A stretch of DNA of 64,000 bases from Pseudomonas fluorescens (GTDB lineage: Bacteria > Pseudomonadota > Gammaproteobacteria > Pseudomonadales > Pseudomonadaceae): positions 1 to 64,000 of the forward strand of contig NZ_LACH01000044.1 in NCBI RefSeq assembly GCF_000968015.1, in the 5' to 3' direction. The translations under genes and the position numbers were made by a program. Each line of letters starts with the position of its first letter. Positions within the stretch are counted from its first letter, which is position 1. Below, piece by piece: positions 17,851-25,974 of the stretch. The notes beneath the pieces are model-generated. The model was given only the letters and a program-made list of their open reading frames with translations. It was not told where the DNA came from and did not search any database.

Positions 17851-18027
17851 GTAGCAGCTGTCGAGCTTGCGAGGCTGCGTTCGGCTGCGCAGCAGTCGTA
17901 AATCCGACGAGCGCGGCCTACCTGATTCACCGAGAGCACTGATTTCACGACTGCTGCGCAGCCGAACGCAGCCTCGCAAGCTCGACAGCTGCTACAGAGC
18001 CGGACGCAGGCTTCGCCAGCTGCTACA
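17851..18027. repeat. Long palindromic repeat with 49-bp perfect arms
   Basis: Arms 17851-17899 and 17947-17995 are exact inverse copies (starting GTAGCAGCTG and ending CAGCTGCTAC), with a 47-base centre; an extra half unit follows at 18000-18027. Related copies lie at 42154, at 55529 and, as a half copy, at 18847. It fills most of the gap between the threonate operon promoter and the LprI-MliC gene. Rest of the 17560-18174 gap shows no gene. Confidence 0.9.
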
Positions 18028-18174
18028 AGACATGCGTTTCTGCGCCCGGCGGTGTGGCAAGTTTTGAGCACTGACTTACACTGCGATACACCCAATGCGA
18101 ACGAATGAATGTTCAACAGATCGATAGGTTCCATGGCAAACCGGGGATCACGTCATGATCTGGGTGAAGCCAAC

Positions 18175-18822
18175 ATGAAAACGGTCACGGCCCTTTTCAC
18201 CTGTCTGCTCGCTGCCAGCGTTTGCGCGGCGACGAGCACCTGCGCAAATGCGGCGTCGTTCAAGACCAGCTTCGACTGCGCCACGGCAAGGGCATCCGTC
18301 GAAAAGCTTATCTGTCGCGATCGGCAACTGGCACAGATGGATATTGAATTGACGCGTCTTTATCGCCTGGCGCTCACGGATGAACGTTCAGTACCGCGGC
18401 CAGACAAAGTCTTGATCGACCAGCAGTTCTGGATCGACTCCCGTAATCAGTGCGCGTCCACGCCTGACCTCAAGGCGTGCACGATCCGAAGTTATGCCGA
18501 GCGCGCGCACCAGCTACGTCAAGGCTCGGCCATTGTGAGAACCAAGGATCCAGACAGGCTGACCGAAGGCCCATTGGCTTTTCGCTGTACAGGGTTTAAC
18601 GCACTGATTGCCGCCACCTTCTTCAACACGCAGCCGGGTGTCGTGTACCTGAAATGGGCGAACACCTCGATCACCCTGAACCAGGTGCCGAGTGATACGG
18701 GAACCCAATACACGGGCAAGGATTCCCAGGGGAACTACCGCTTCTGGCAAGACGGCAACGGGGTGATTTTCCAAAAGCCAGGTTCAGGGGCGATGAGTTG
18801 TACGGCCGAGCCGGTCAGCTGA
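18175..18822 (+). CDS. Secreted LprI-like plus MliC-like protein (putative lysozyme inhibitor fusion)
   Basis: 215 residues. A signal peptide of about 26 residues ends in CANA-A. Residues about 29-120 match the LprI/DUF1311 pattern (FDCATARASVEKLICRD, LDQQFW-type block, four paired cysteines). Residues about 135-213 match MliC: an FRCTGFN start, a GTQYTGKDSQGNYRFW strand and a final MSCTAEP. Both domains are known as lysozyme inhibitors or periplasmic stress proteins; here they are joined in one chain. ATG 18175 is chosen because it begins the signal peptide; the frame from 18109 adds 22 unlikely residues. No lipobox is seen, so it is probably periplasmic and soluble. Confidence 0.75.
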   Translation: MKTVTALFTCLLAASVCAATSTCANAASFKTSFDCATARASVEKLICRDRQLAQMDIELTRLYRLALTDERSVPRPDKVLIDQQFWIDSRNQCASTPDLKACTIRSYAERAHQLRQGSAIVRTKDPDRLTEGPLAFRCTGFNALIAATFFNTQPGVVYLKWANTSITLNQVPSDTGTQYTGKDSQGNYRFWQDGNGVIFQKPGSGAMSCTAEPVS

Positions 18823-18846
18823 TTTCTCTGGGGCAGTGACACTTTT

Positions 18847-18893
18847 GCAGCTGCTACAGATCGTGTTATGGCTTAACTGACTGGCAATAGGCA
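18847..18893. repeat. Half copy of the long palindromic repeat family
   Basis: GCAGCTGCTACAGATCGTG, then CTTAACTGA and GGCAATAGGCA, parallel the right half of the 55529-55769 palindrome (CAGCTGCTACGGATTGTG, CTTAACTGA, GGCATTAGGCA). The left arm is missing. Confidence 0.65.
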
Positions 18894-18909
18894 GAGCGCC
18901 GGCCCACGC

Positions 18910-20094
18910 TCACGTATTCGGCGATTTATGCCACGGATACCCTTTCGCGCTGAGTTGAAAGGCGTAATCGAATAAGCGCTTCATGTACTCGCCATCGAAT
19001 TTATGCGCGCGAGAAGTATCAAAATCGGAGCCGATGTACGCCAGATTGAAGTCCGCGCCATCCTGCTGAGCAATTCGGTAAATGCGATCCAGATCGCTGA
19101 TCCCCTGAGTCTGGATCAATGCGCTGATGGCGCGACCGCCGATGCTCAAGGTGCGGCGCTTGGTTCCGGACCACTGCAACTCCAGCTTGCCGTTGCGAAT
19201 GACATAGAAATGCCGTTCATCACGCAAACGCGCCCCGGTCACACGGTTCAGCGCCATCACCGTGCCGGGTGGGTAAAGGAACACCTGAGTCAGGACGCCT
19301 CCGTCCACGTGCATTTCCTGAAACTGTTCGCCGTCAACCTCCACATCGATCATGACGGGTGAGACGGCGCCGGGAATACTCATCGACGCGATCATGATGT
19401 TGCGAAACAGGTCGAGCGCGTCCGGTGCCTGGCTGGAGGCGATAGCACCCATGTTCCAGGTGACCGGGCGTCCAGAGTCAAGGTCGGTGGTGCCGATCAT
19501 CAGCAGACGTCCTTTGGCGTATTGCGACGCGATCGCCGCAAGAACCTCGGCCGTGATGTGCTGTGCAATGAGCCGCGACAGTGGCTTGCTGTGCGCAATA
19601 CCGTCACTGGCAAGACGGGTCAGCACATTGCGCGCATGGAAAATGTCTTTTGGACCGACTGCGTTGCAGATACCCAGAATGACACCGTCGTACTGGGGCC
19701 CCAGGTAGGCGAACGGGGCGACCAGGGCGCCAGCGCTAATGCCGGTGACGACTTTGAACACCGGTCGAGACCCATGCAGGGTCCATCCCGCAATGATGCC
19801 CCCCGCGAATGTGCCTGCGTCGCCGCCCCCCGAAACGGCCAACATGCTTGCCAGCGGCAGGGTGTCATTGGGCAGCCCTGCGCTGGCGAGCGCCTCGGCT
19901 TCTCTAAGGTTGGCCTGACTCACATCCCGAATGAACGGCGTCAGATCCTGGTCCAGCCAGTAGCGAGCATTGGGAATGCCGGGGATGAGCGCTTTTTCGG
20001 TTAACGTTGGCGGCACCGCATCTCGGCGTTGCAGGCACGCTTGACGCAACATGTTCAGCGTTGAGGCGCTAGGCCTGAGCAGGAATGTTTTCAA
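18910..20094 (-). CDS. Patatin-like phospholipase
   Basis: About 394 residues. The patatin core is clear: GGGDAGTFAGG oxyanion loop, GISAGALVAP with the serine nucleophile in G-x-S-x-G, and HVDGGVLTQ with the catalytic aspartate. It should hydrolyse acyl esters of lipids. The first possible codon (TTG 20145) overlaps the upstream stop; TTG 20094, preceded by GGAGGAGG, is the better start. No signal peptide is obvious. It follows a MaoC protein and an unrecognised protein on the same strand. Confidence 0.82.
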   Translation of the reverse strand: MKTFLLRPSASTLNMLRQACLQRRDAVPPTLTEKALIPGIPNARYWLDQDLTPFIRDVSQANLREAEALASAGLPNDTLPLASMLAVSGGGDAGTFAGGIIAGWTLHGSRPVFKVVTGISAGALVAPFAYLGPQYDGVILGICNAVGPKDIFHARNVLTRLASDGIAHSKPLSRLIAQHITAEVLAAIASQYAKGRLLMIGTTDLDSGRPVTWNMGAIASSQAPDALDLFRNIMIASMSIPGAVSPVMIDVEVDGEQFQEMHVDGGVLTQVFLYPPGTVMALNRVTGARLRDERHFYVIRNGKLELQWSGTKRRTLSIGGRAISALIQTQGISDLDRIYRIAQQDGADFNLAYIGSDFDTSRAHKFDGEYMKRLFDYAFQLSAKGYPWHKSPNT

Positions 20095-20141
20095 AACGCC
20101 TCCTCCGGCCTCTGTAATTGACAAAGAACACGCCTGCCTTC

Positions 20142-20606
20142 TCAATCAGCCGCCGGTCTTCTGAAGACCAGCAGTTTGCCGGTGGCTCGCTGCACGACCT
20201 TGTCATTCTGATTGAGTGTTTCCATGAACAGGGTCACCACCCCCCGATCTGGTTTGGAGCTGGACGGTTCGATGGCCTGCACGGTGCATTGCAGACGTAA
20301 CAGGTCATCCGGGTAGGTCGGCGTCGGCCAGCTCAACTCGATGCTCAGGCCGATGATCCCGTCTGCCAATGGCACGCTTTCCACCAGCAGCTTCATGGTC
20401 AAGGCTGCGGTGTTCCAGCCACTGGCTGCCAGACCACGGAACAGGCTCAGCTCGGCGGCTTCAGGATCGAGGTGAAACGGTTGCGGGTCGAACTCCTGAG
20501 CGAAGGCCAGCATCGACGCTCGATGGACACGCAGGCTGTCGCTTTCGAACGGCTGACCCAGGCTCAGGTCATCGAGGTAGAGTTTTTCCCAGGAATGGAT
20601 GGTCAT
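20142..20606 (-). CDS. MaoC-like (R)-hydratase family protein
   Basis: 154 residues with a single hot-dog fold: an N-terminal YLDDLSLGQPFES, then FAQEFDPQPFHLDPEAA, which carries the Asp and His of the hydratase-2 motif, and later LSIELSWPTPTYPDDLL. MaoC proteins hydrate enoyl-CoA to (R)-3-hydroxyacyl-CoA or bind acyl groups. Start ATG 20606 has AGAGAGG upstream. It lies 13 bases after the gene at 20620, and patatin follows 47 bases later, so the three are probably co-transcribed. Confidence 0.83.
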   Translation of the reverse strand: MTIHSWEKLYLDDLSLGQPFESDSLRVHRASMLAFAQEFDPQPFHLDPEAAELSLFRGLAASGWNTAALTMKLLVESVPLADGIIGLSIELSWPTPTYPDDLLRLQCTVQAIEPSSSKPDRGVVTLFMETLNQNDKVVQRATGKLLVFRRPAAD

Positions 20607-20619
20607 GATTCAACCCTCT

Positions 20620-21351
20620 CTAGGCGTAGCTGATGTCGCTGAGGTCGATAGCCACCAACAAGGCATCCTTGTCTGGCTGACCGTCCGCCCCGCGCCGATA
20701 GGCTCGCCGTTTGCCGGGCATGCGCAGCCCGTCTGCTTCAACGTAGTCATGGACATACTGCGTAGCAGGCAGGCCACCACTCACGTCCACGTTGTAGTCG
20801 TGTCGACGAAGCAGGAAGTCCTCGTCGAAGTAGAATTCCTGCACCGCGCAGTGAGTGGCGATGCTCTGGGGAAAGGTCACCTGTAGTCGTCGCCAGCGCT
20901 GTGTCCCCTCTTGCCAGGGCTCGACTTCCTCGGCCAGGACACCTGGCAAGGTGAACAGGAAAGGCATGGTCAGGTAGGACCAGAGCGCGTAACCGTTGAA
21001 GTACGCTCGCTGAAGTGGGTCCCATGGGGTTGTTTCCCCGTGACCGCGAAAGGATTCCCGGGGCGCTGATCGCTCGGCAATCACCTGGCCAGTGGTGGTT
21101 TCGATGGCGATGCGGTCCGGCGTGTAGGCCGTTCGTTGATCAGGCCCACCGAATGGCATCACCGAAGCGCGCTGTTCATGCAGCCAAACGCTCATCTGGC
21201 GGGGTGCGCTGTCTTGCGTCAGCCCTTTCATGCCCCACAGCGAGCCGCCGGTCACGAGCGTGGCGCGAACTTTACTGAAGTGGTTCCAGCGTTCCAGACC
21301 ACCATGGGCGATCAGCACCTGGTCCAGTAGTTGATGATTCTGTGCAGTCAT
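20620..21351 (-). CDS. Unrecognised protein, possible LolA-like beta-sheet fold
   Basis: 243 residues from ATG 21351; no family was recognised with certainty. It opens with NHQLLDQVLIAHGGLERW, followed by alternating beta-type segments and a short hydrophobic stretch around YLTMPFLFTLPGVLAEE. The pattern of a helix followed by a beta-rich half barrel recalls LolA/LolB-like lipid-binding folds, but this is impression only. There is no clear signal peptide, so it is probably cytoplasmic. It heads a group with a MaoC protein and a patatin, suggesting a lipid or acyl-CoA role. Confidence 0.6.
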   Translation of the reverse strand: MTAQNHQLLDQVLIAHGGLERWNHFSKVRATLVTGGSLWGMKGLTQDSAPRQMSVWLHEQRASVMPFGGPDQRTAYTPDRIAIETTTGQVIAERSAPRESFRGHGETTPWDPLQRAYFNGYALWSYLTMPFLFTLPGVLAEEVEPWQEGTQRWRRLQVTFPQSIATHCAVQEFYFDEDFLLRRHDYNVDVSGGLPATQYVHDYVEADGLRMPGKRRAYRRGADGQPDKDALLVAIDLSDISYA

Positions 21352-21417
21352 GGTGGCAGCCCTGCTCGTCAGAGCGAATGGCCTGAACACCTTTCATGCT
21401 AGCGCAAGCCCGGGCAG

Positions 21418-22518
21418 TCATAACGTCGGCGGGACGTCCGGTCTGTTCGGCGGCGGATCCTCCACCCATTGCCAGAACAACTGATAGCCGACCGCAAGCA
21501 CCACCGGGCCGATGAACAGACCGAGGATGCCACTGGTGACCATGCCGCCCAGGGCACCGATCAACACCACCGGCATCGGCACATCGACACCACGCCCGAG
21601 CAGCAAGGGCTTGAGTACGTTATCCACCAGGCCGGCAACGAACACATAAATGGCGAAGACGATGGTCGCCGTGCTGGCCCCCTCGGTGGCGAACACATAG
21701 GCAATCACGGGAACCGTAATCAGCGTCGCGGGCAATTGCATGATGCCGAGCAGCAGCACCGCCAAGGCAAGCAGGCCTGCACCGGGGACACCCTTGAGTA
21801 CGAATCCGATGCCCACCAGCAGCATCTGGATGAAAGCGATGCCAACCACCCCCAGCGCGACCGCACGGATCGTTGCGGTACACAGTGCGGCGATTTTCGG
21901 CCCCTTGCCCGGATCGCTGATGCGTGAAGCGATCTGTACCGCACTGCGCCTGCCGCTCTCGCCATAGGCCATGAAGATGCCGGCGATGATCAATGCAAAG
22001 ATAAAGGTGAGGAAGCCCATGCCGACGCCGGCCAGTTTGCCGAGGAAACTCACGCTGAAATGTTTTATCTGCGGCAGGTACTTCGCTGTCAGGTCGGGAA
22101 GATCGGTTGAGGCCTGCAGCCATATGGCAGAGAGACGCTTGCCCACTAACGGCCAGTCAGCGACTGAGTCAGCGGGTGGCGGAATATGGAAGTTGCCTTC
22201 CTTGACGGTGGTCATGGCATGCGAGACCGAATCGGCAATCGAGGTGACCAACAGATAGATCGGCACCATGAGCACAATGATAGCGATCAGCACAATCAGC
22301 GTCGCAATATGGCCGTCTTTCTGACCCAGCGGCCCCTTGAGCCGCACTTGTAATGGATAAAGGGTGATCGCCAGGATCACCGACCACAGCATGAGGTCAC
22401 GGAACGGGCTGAAGATCTCAAAGCAGAACAGCACCAGTACGGCAATCAACCCGGCACGGATCAAAACATCGAGCAGACTGCGAGTGAACGCCTTCTCGGA
22501 ACTGGATGTGGGCACCAT
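21418..22518 (-). CDS. AI-2E family transporter (PerM/YdiK-like)
   Basis: 366 residues with about eight membrane helices in the family pattern: two at the N-terminus, a polar central region (NFHIPPPADSVADW, then the KYLPQIKHFSVSFLGKL block), then a run of helices ending GFLFIGPVVLAVGYQLFW-like. The ATG at 22518 follows AAGGAGG. Members of this family export AI-2 or act as ion exchangers; the substrate here is unknown. It stands alone on the minus strand, 67 bases from the gene at 20620. Confidence 0.85.
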   Translation of the reverse strand: MVPTSSSEKAFTRSLLDVLIRAGLIAVLVLFCFEIFSPFRDLMLWSVILAITLYPLQVRLKGPLGQKDGHIATLIVLIAIIVLMVPIYLLVTSIADSVSHAMTTVKEGNFHIPPPADSVADWPLVGKRLSAIWLQASTDLPDLTAKYLPQIKHFSVSFLGKLAGVGMGFLTFIFALIIAGIFMAYGESGRRSAVQIASRISDPGKGPKIAALCTATIRAVALGVVGIAFIQMLLVGIGFVLKGVPGAGLLALAVLLLGIMQLPATLITVPVIAYVFATEGASTATIVFAIYVFVAGLVDNVLKPLLLGRGVDVPMPVVLIGALGGMVTSGILGLFIGPVVLAVGYQLFWQWVEDPPPNRPDVPPTL

Positions 22519-22625
22519 TGCGGCCTCCTTGCAGATCGCTGCAGAGGAATGAGATCGGTTAGCCCAGCATAGACGTTCAATGGAGAACGCGAGAATGGCG
22601 GTGCTGGATAAGTGTCTGGCTCAGG

Positions 22626-22796
22626 ATCCACCCCTCACCCTAACCCTCTCCCCAAAGGGTAGAGGGGACTGACCGAGTTGTTCTTAGAGTTACATCGACC
22701 TGAAATATCAAGGTGAACGCAGGCTTTGAAAAGCGTGGAGATCGGCTCCCTTTCCCCCTCTCCCCTATGGGGAGAGGGCTGGGGTGAGGGGTGGAT
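22626..22796. repeat. Inverted repeat, CCCCTCACCC type
   Basis: Arms of about 29 bases (22626-22654, starting ATCCACCCCTCACCC, and 22767-22796, its inverse with two or three mismatches) enclose 112 bases. The inner parts add CCTCTCCCC/GGGGAGAGG hairpins. The layout is that of a small non-coding mobile repeat. It lies between the AI-2E gene and the response regulator end and may terminate the latter. Confidence 0.8.
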
Positions 22797-22827
22797 TCAT
22801 CTGACACCCCTGTTACCCCTGCGCAAA

Positions 22828-23463
22828 TCACCGCAGCTTCAGCGGATCAACCAGTTCAGCGGCGATGGCCATGCCCACCAGGTCCGGCAAGGTATTGGCC
22901 TGCATGCGTTTCATCACCCGCGAGCGATACAGGTCGACGGTTTTTGCGCTCACGCCCAGTTGCTCAGCGATTTCACGGGTGGTGTAACCCTGGACCAGCG
23001 GCAGCAAGACATCGCGCTCCCGTGGGGTCAGTGTGAGCAAGCGTGCCTGCAAGGCTTCGTGCCCCTGATTGCCCGAGCGGTTTGCCGCGCAGTTACTGAG
23101 TGCCTGTTGCACGCTGTCCAGCAGCAATTGCTCGTTATAGGGCTTCTCGATGAAGTCATGGGCGCCTGCCTTGAAGGCGCGAACCACGATCGGAACATCC
23201 GCGTGCCCGCTGACGAAAATGATCGGCAGGTTCAGCTCGCGTGTGCGCATTTCTTCCTGCACGTTCAAACCGCCCATGCCGGGCATGCGAACATCGAGCA
23301 GCACGCAGGCATCGAGCGTGGCATCACAAGCACTGAGAAACTCCACGCCACTGGTAAACGGCAAGGCCTTGAGCCCTACCGATTCCAATAACCAGACCGT
23401 TGAGTCGAGCATGCCTTGATCGTCGTCGACCACATACACCACGTGCTCCGTCACACCTGCCAT
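22828..23463 (-). CDS. FixJ/LuxR-type response regulator
   Basis: 211 residues: receiver domain with VVDDDQGML, phospho-acceptor Asp57 in LLDVRMPGMGG and a KP motif in FIEKPYNEQ; then a LuxR helix-turn-helix (LTPRERDVLLPLV, TREIAEQLGVSAKTVDLYRSR). This is the FixJ/NarL architecture. It begins four bases after the histidine kinase stop, so the kinase is its partner. The pair is divergent from the ligase-symporter-dehydrogenase-porin module 2, which is the likely target. Confidence 0.92.
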   Translation of the reverse strand: MAGVTEHVVYVVDDDQGMLDSTVWLLESVGLKALPFTSGVEFLSACDATLDACVLLDVRMPGMGGLNVQEEMRTRELNLPIIFVSGHADVPIVVRAFKAGAHDFIEKPYNEQLLLDSVQQALSNCAANRSGNQGHEALQARLLTLTPRERDVLLPLVQGYTTREIAEQLGVSAKTVDLYRSRVMKRMQANTLPDLVGMAIAAELVDPLKLR

Positions 23464-23467
23464 TACG

Positions 23468-25744
23468 TTATTCCTGTTGTTGTTTTGTTGGGCCGGCCAG
23501 CGGCAAACGGCAGCACATCAGCAGCCCGACAGGTTGGCGCCGGGCCTGCAATTCGCCACCGAAACCTTCAATGATGCTGCGGCTCATGGACAAACCAAGC
23601 CCCAGGCCATCGGCCTTGCTGGTATAGAACGGGGTAAATATCTGCTCCAGTTCCGGCTCGCTGACGCCTGGCCCCTGGTCTTGCACACTGATTTCCACGG
23701 TTGCACCACTGCCCTGCCCCGCAGCCATCACGATCAGCGACGGTTGCCCCGGATGTTGTTCGCGGTTGGCGTCGATGGCATTGCGCAACAGATTGAGCAG
23801 CACCTGCTCCAGCAGCACCCGGTCGGCATAAATCGGCGGCAGATTATCCGGCAGGCGATCCTCGATTGTCACTTGGCAATTGCTCGCTTCCCAGGCACAT
23901 AAACGCACGGCCTCGCGGGCGACGTCAGTGAAGTTCAGGGCCTGCATCCGGCGTTGTCCCTTGCGCAGAAACGCGCGTAAACGCCTGATCACTTCTGAAG
24001 CATGCGTGGCGTGATGGGTAATGCGTTCCAGCCCTTGCGCCACTCGGGCGGCGGCCTGGGGATTTGAATCCAGCGTCTGTAAATAGCGCTGGCTGGCATT
24101 GGCGTAATTGACCACCGCCGCCAACGGCTGGTTGATTTCGTGAGCAATGCCCGAAGCCAACTCACCCAGGGTGACCAGCCGCGCGGTGTGGGCCAATTCG
24201 TCCTGATGGCGGCGCTGCTGCACTTCACGCAGTTCACGCTCGGTCATGTCCCTCGCCACCAAGGAATAATAGCGCTCGCCGCCGGCCGAACGGTGTGCCA
24301 GCAGCACCAGCGATACCGGCACTGAAGTGCCGCCACCCGGTGGCTGCAATCGCGCATCGGTGCTCCAGACACCGTCGCGTTCGGCGCTGCTCCAGCCATC
24401 ACGCTGCAGACGTGCCAGGTCGGCGCTGGCAAACAATTGCGCCAGGGCTGGCATCGGTTGTTGCTCGTCGATCCCGAGGATGCGCCGCGCCGCTGGATTG
24501 AGGTAAGTAACTTGCCCCTCGGGGTCGATGAACAACACCGGATCGGTGTTGGCTTCAACGACTTCCGCCAGGCGCCGCTTGTTCTCTTCGGCTTGCACCC
24601 GGGCGGTAATGTCCCGGGACACGCTGACCACTTCAACCACTGCCCCGGTGTAGGTCTCACGAATCGCCCGGCTCGCGGTTTCGAACCACAGGTAATGCCC
24701 GTCTCGATGGCGAATGCGATAGGTCATCGTGTGATAACCGTCCTGCTCCAGTGCATCCCGCGCGCGCTGCACCAGACTGGCCAGGTCCTGGCCATGGAAC
24801 AAACCCTGGGCCATTTGCCCGCGCAACTCTTCCGGCCAGTAGCCGAGCAACGTCCAGGACGCCGGCGAGGCATCAAGAAAGCGTCCGTCCGGGGTGTGTC
24901 GGGAAATCAGGTCGGTGGTGTTCTCGATGATCAGCCGGTACAACCGGCGCGCCGTGGCGGCCTCACGCTCGGCCAGCACTTGTGCCGTGGCATCGCGGCA
25001 ACGGGCGAGCACACGGTTGTCCTGTGGATCGGGGATAAACGTCCAGATCAGGATCTGCGCTTCGAATTGGGCTTCGACCCCGTCGATGGCGCGTTGCTGG
25101 TCGAGGCAGGCTCGTACCAGCACCCGGTGATTGACCGGCAGAAAACCCAGCACATCAGTCAGCGGTTTTTCGGCGAGCAGTGCCAACAGCGCGGCATTGA
25201 ACTCCAGCGGTCGGCCCTGCGCATCGAGCAACAGACTTGGCTGTGGATCGTGACCTAACAGCGGTGAGCCGCGCAGCATGCCGTTAACGCTGCTCAGCAA
25301 GGTCGTCAGCAAGTCCTGCACCCACCCCAGCCAATCAAGACTGACGCCCTCGCACACTTCCACCAGCAACAACCCCGGTTGCCCCGGTTGCAAGGCCAGA
25401 TCAAACACCTGGCCATGGCTGATAGCCGCGCGACGCAGTCGCCCGGACAACCAGCAATCGAGTTGCCGAACTTGCGCCAGATCCAGGCGCCCTGCCTCGA
25501 CCAGTCGATCAAACAGCAACTGATCGCTGGCCAGCGACGGGTCGCCCAGGCCCGGTGGAAAGTGCTGGGCGGCACCCTCGTGGCTGTAAATCCGCGCATT
25601 GGTTTGCCAACTCAAATAAACCGCCCGGCGCACCTCGGGACATTCCTGCAGCGCACGGCACAACGCATCGGCCCGGGCGGCCAGCGACACACCCTCGCGC
25701 TGCAGGCGCAACCAGCTGTGCAATCGAACGGGAGTCAGGGTCAT
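23468..25744 (-). CDS. PAS-domain sensor histidine kinase
   Basis: About 758 residues, no transmembrane segment. Residues 1-160 match no family I know; PAS-like regions follow at about 165-255, 265-385 (ending SRDITARVQAEE) and 390-505 (ending ARDMTEREL). The H-box is GELASGIAHEINQPLAAVV with His536, then N-box NAIDANREQH, DQGPGVSEPELEQIFTPFYTSK and GLGLSMSRSI. It is FixL-like in its soluble multi-PAS build. The start could be GTG 25747 or ATG 25744; no strong ribosome site is seen. It probably senses a cytoplasmic signal linked to the acid degraded by module 2. Confidence 0.9.
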   Translation of the reverse strand: MTLTPVRLHSWLRLQREGVSLAARADALCRALQECPEVRRAVYLSWQTNARIYSHEGAAQHFPPGLGDPSLASDQLLFDRLVEAGRLDLAQVRQLDCWLSGRLRRAAISHGQVFDLALQPGQPGLLLVEVCEGVSLDWLGWVQDLLTTLLSSVNGMLRGSPLLGHDPQPSLLLDAQGRPLEFNAALLALLAEKPLTDVLGFLPVNHRVLVRACLDQQRAIDGVEAQFEAQILIWTFIPDPQDNRVLARCRDATAQVLAEREAATARRLYRLIIENTTDLISRHTPDGRFLDASPASWTLLGYWPEELRGQMAQGLFHGQDLASLVQRARDALEQDGYHTMTYRIRHRDGHYLWFETASRAIRETYTGAVVEVVSVSRDITARVQAEENKRRLAEVVEANTDPVLFIDPEGQVTYLNPAARRILGIDEQQPMPALAQLFASADLARLQRDGWSSAERDGVWSTDARLQPPGGGTSVPVSLVLLAHRSAGGERYYSLVARDMTERELREVQQRRHQDELAHTARLVTLGELASGIAHEINQPLAAVVNYANASQRYLQTLDSNPQAAARVAQGLERITHHATHASEVIRRLRAFLRKGQRRMQALNFTDVAREAVRLCAWEASNCQVTIEDRLPDNLPPIYADRVLLEQVLLNLLRNAIDANREQHPGQPSLIVMAAGQGSGATVEISVQDQGPGVSEPELEQIFTPFYTSKADGLGLGLSMSRSIIEGFGGELQARRQPVGLLMCCRLPLAGPTKQQQE

Positions 25745-25826
25745 CACGGGTCCGCTTCGTTGGGGAAGCCAAGGATATACCGGCCTTGGCGGTGTGACTG
25801 TATTGATTTAGACCTGCAAGAATCAA

Positions 25827-25854
25827 ATATAGTACATATCCTATATGACGTAGG
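25827..25854. promoter_or_regulatory. Palindromic site between kinase and module 2, possible FixJ-type operator
   Basis: Two overlapping inverted repeats are seen: ATATAG-tacatatc-CTATAT (25827-25846) and CCTA-tatgacg-TAGG (25840-25854). The second ends ACGTAGG, close to the GTAMGTAG element I recall for FixJ. The surrounding 25748-25974 gap is AT-rich compared with the genes and must hold the divergent promoters. Binding by the 22828 regulator is inference. Confidence 0.4.
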
Positions 25855-25974
25855 TTGTACTTCCATATCGGCAGCTGAATGTTATATAAAGCAAACCGGA
25901 CATAAAAGGTGCCCTCAGCGGCGACGCTGCAAGGTCACCTATAGAGCTAACAATCAGCCACCGAGTACCCGTAC

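Noticed and set aside
22626..22796. CRISPR-like repeats
   Set aside because: Only one inverted pair is present, with no spacer series and no cas gene in the window.
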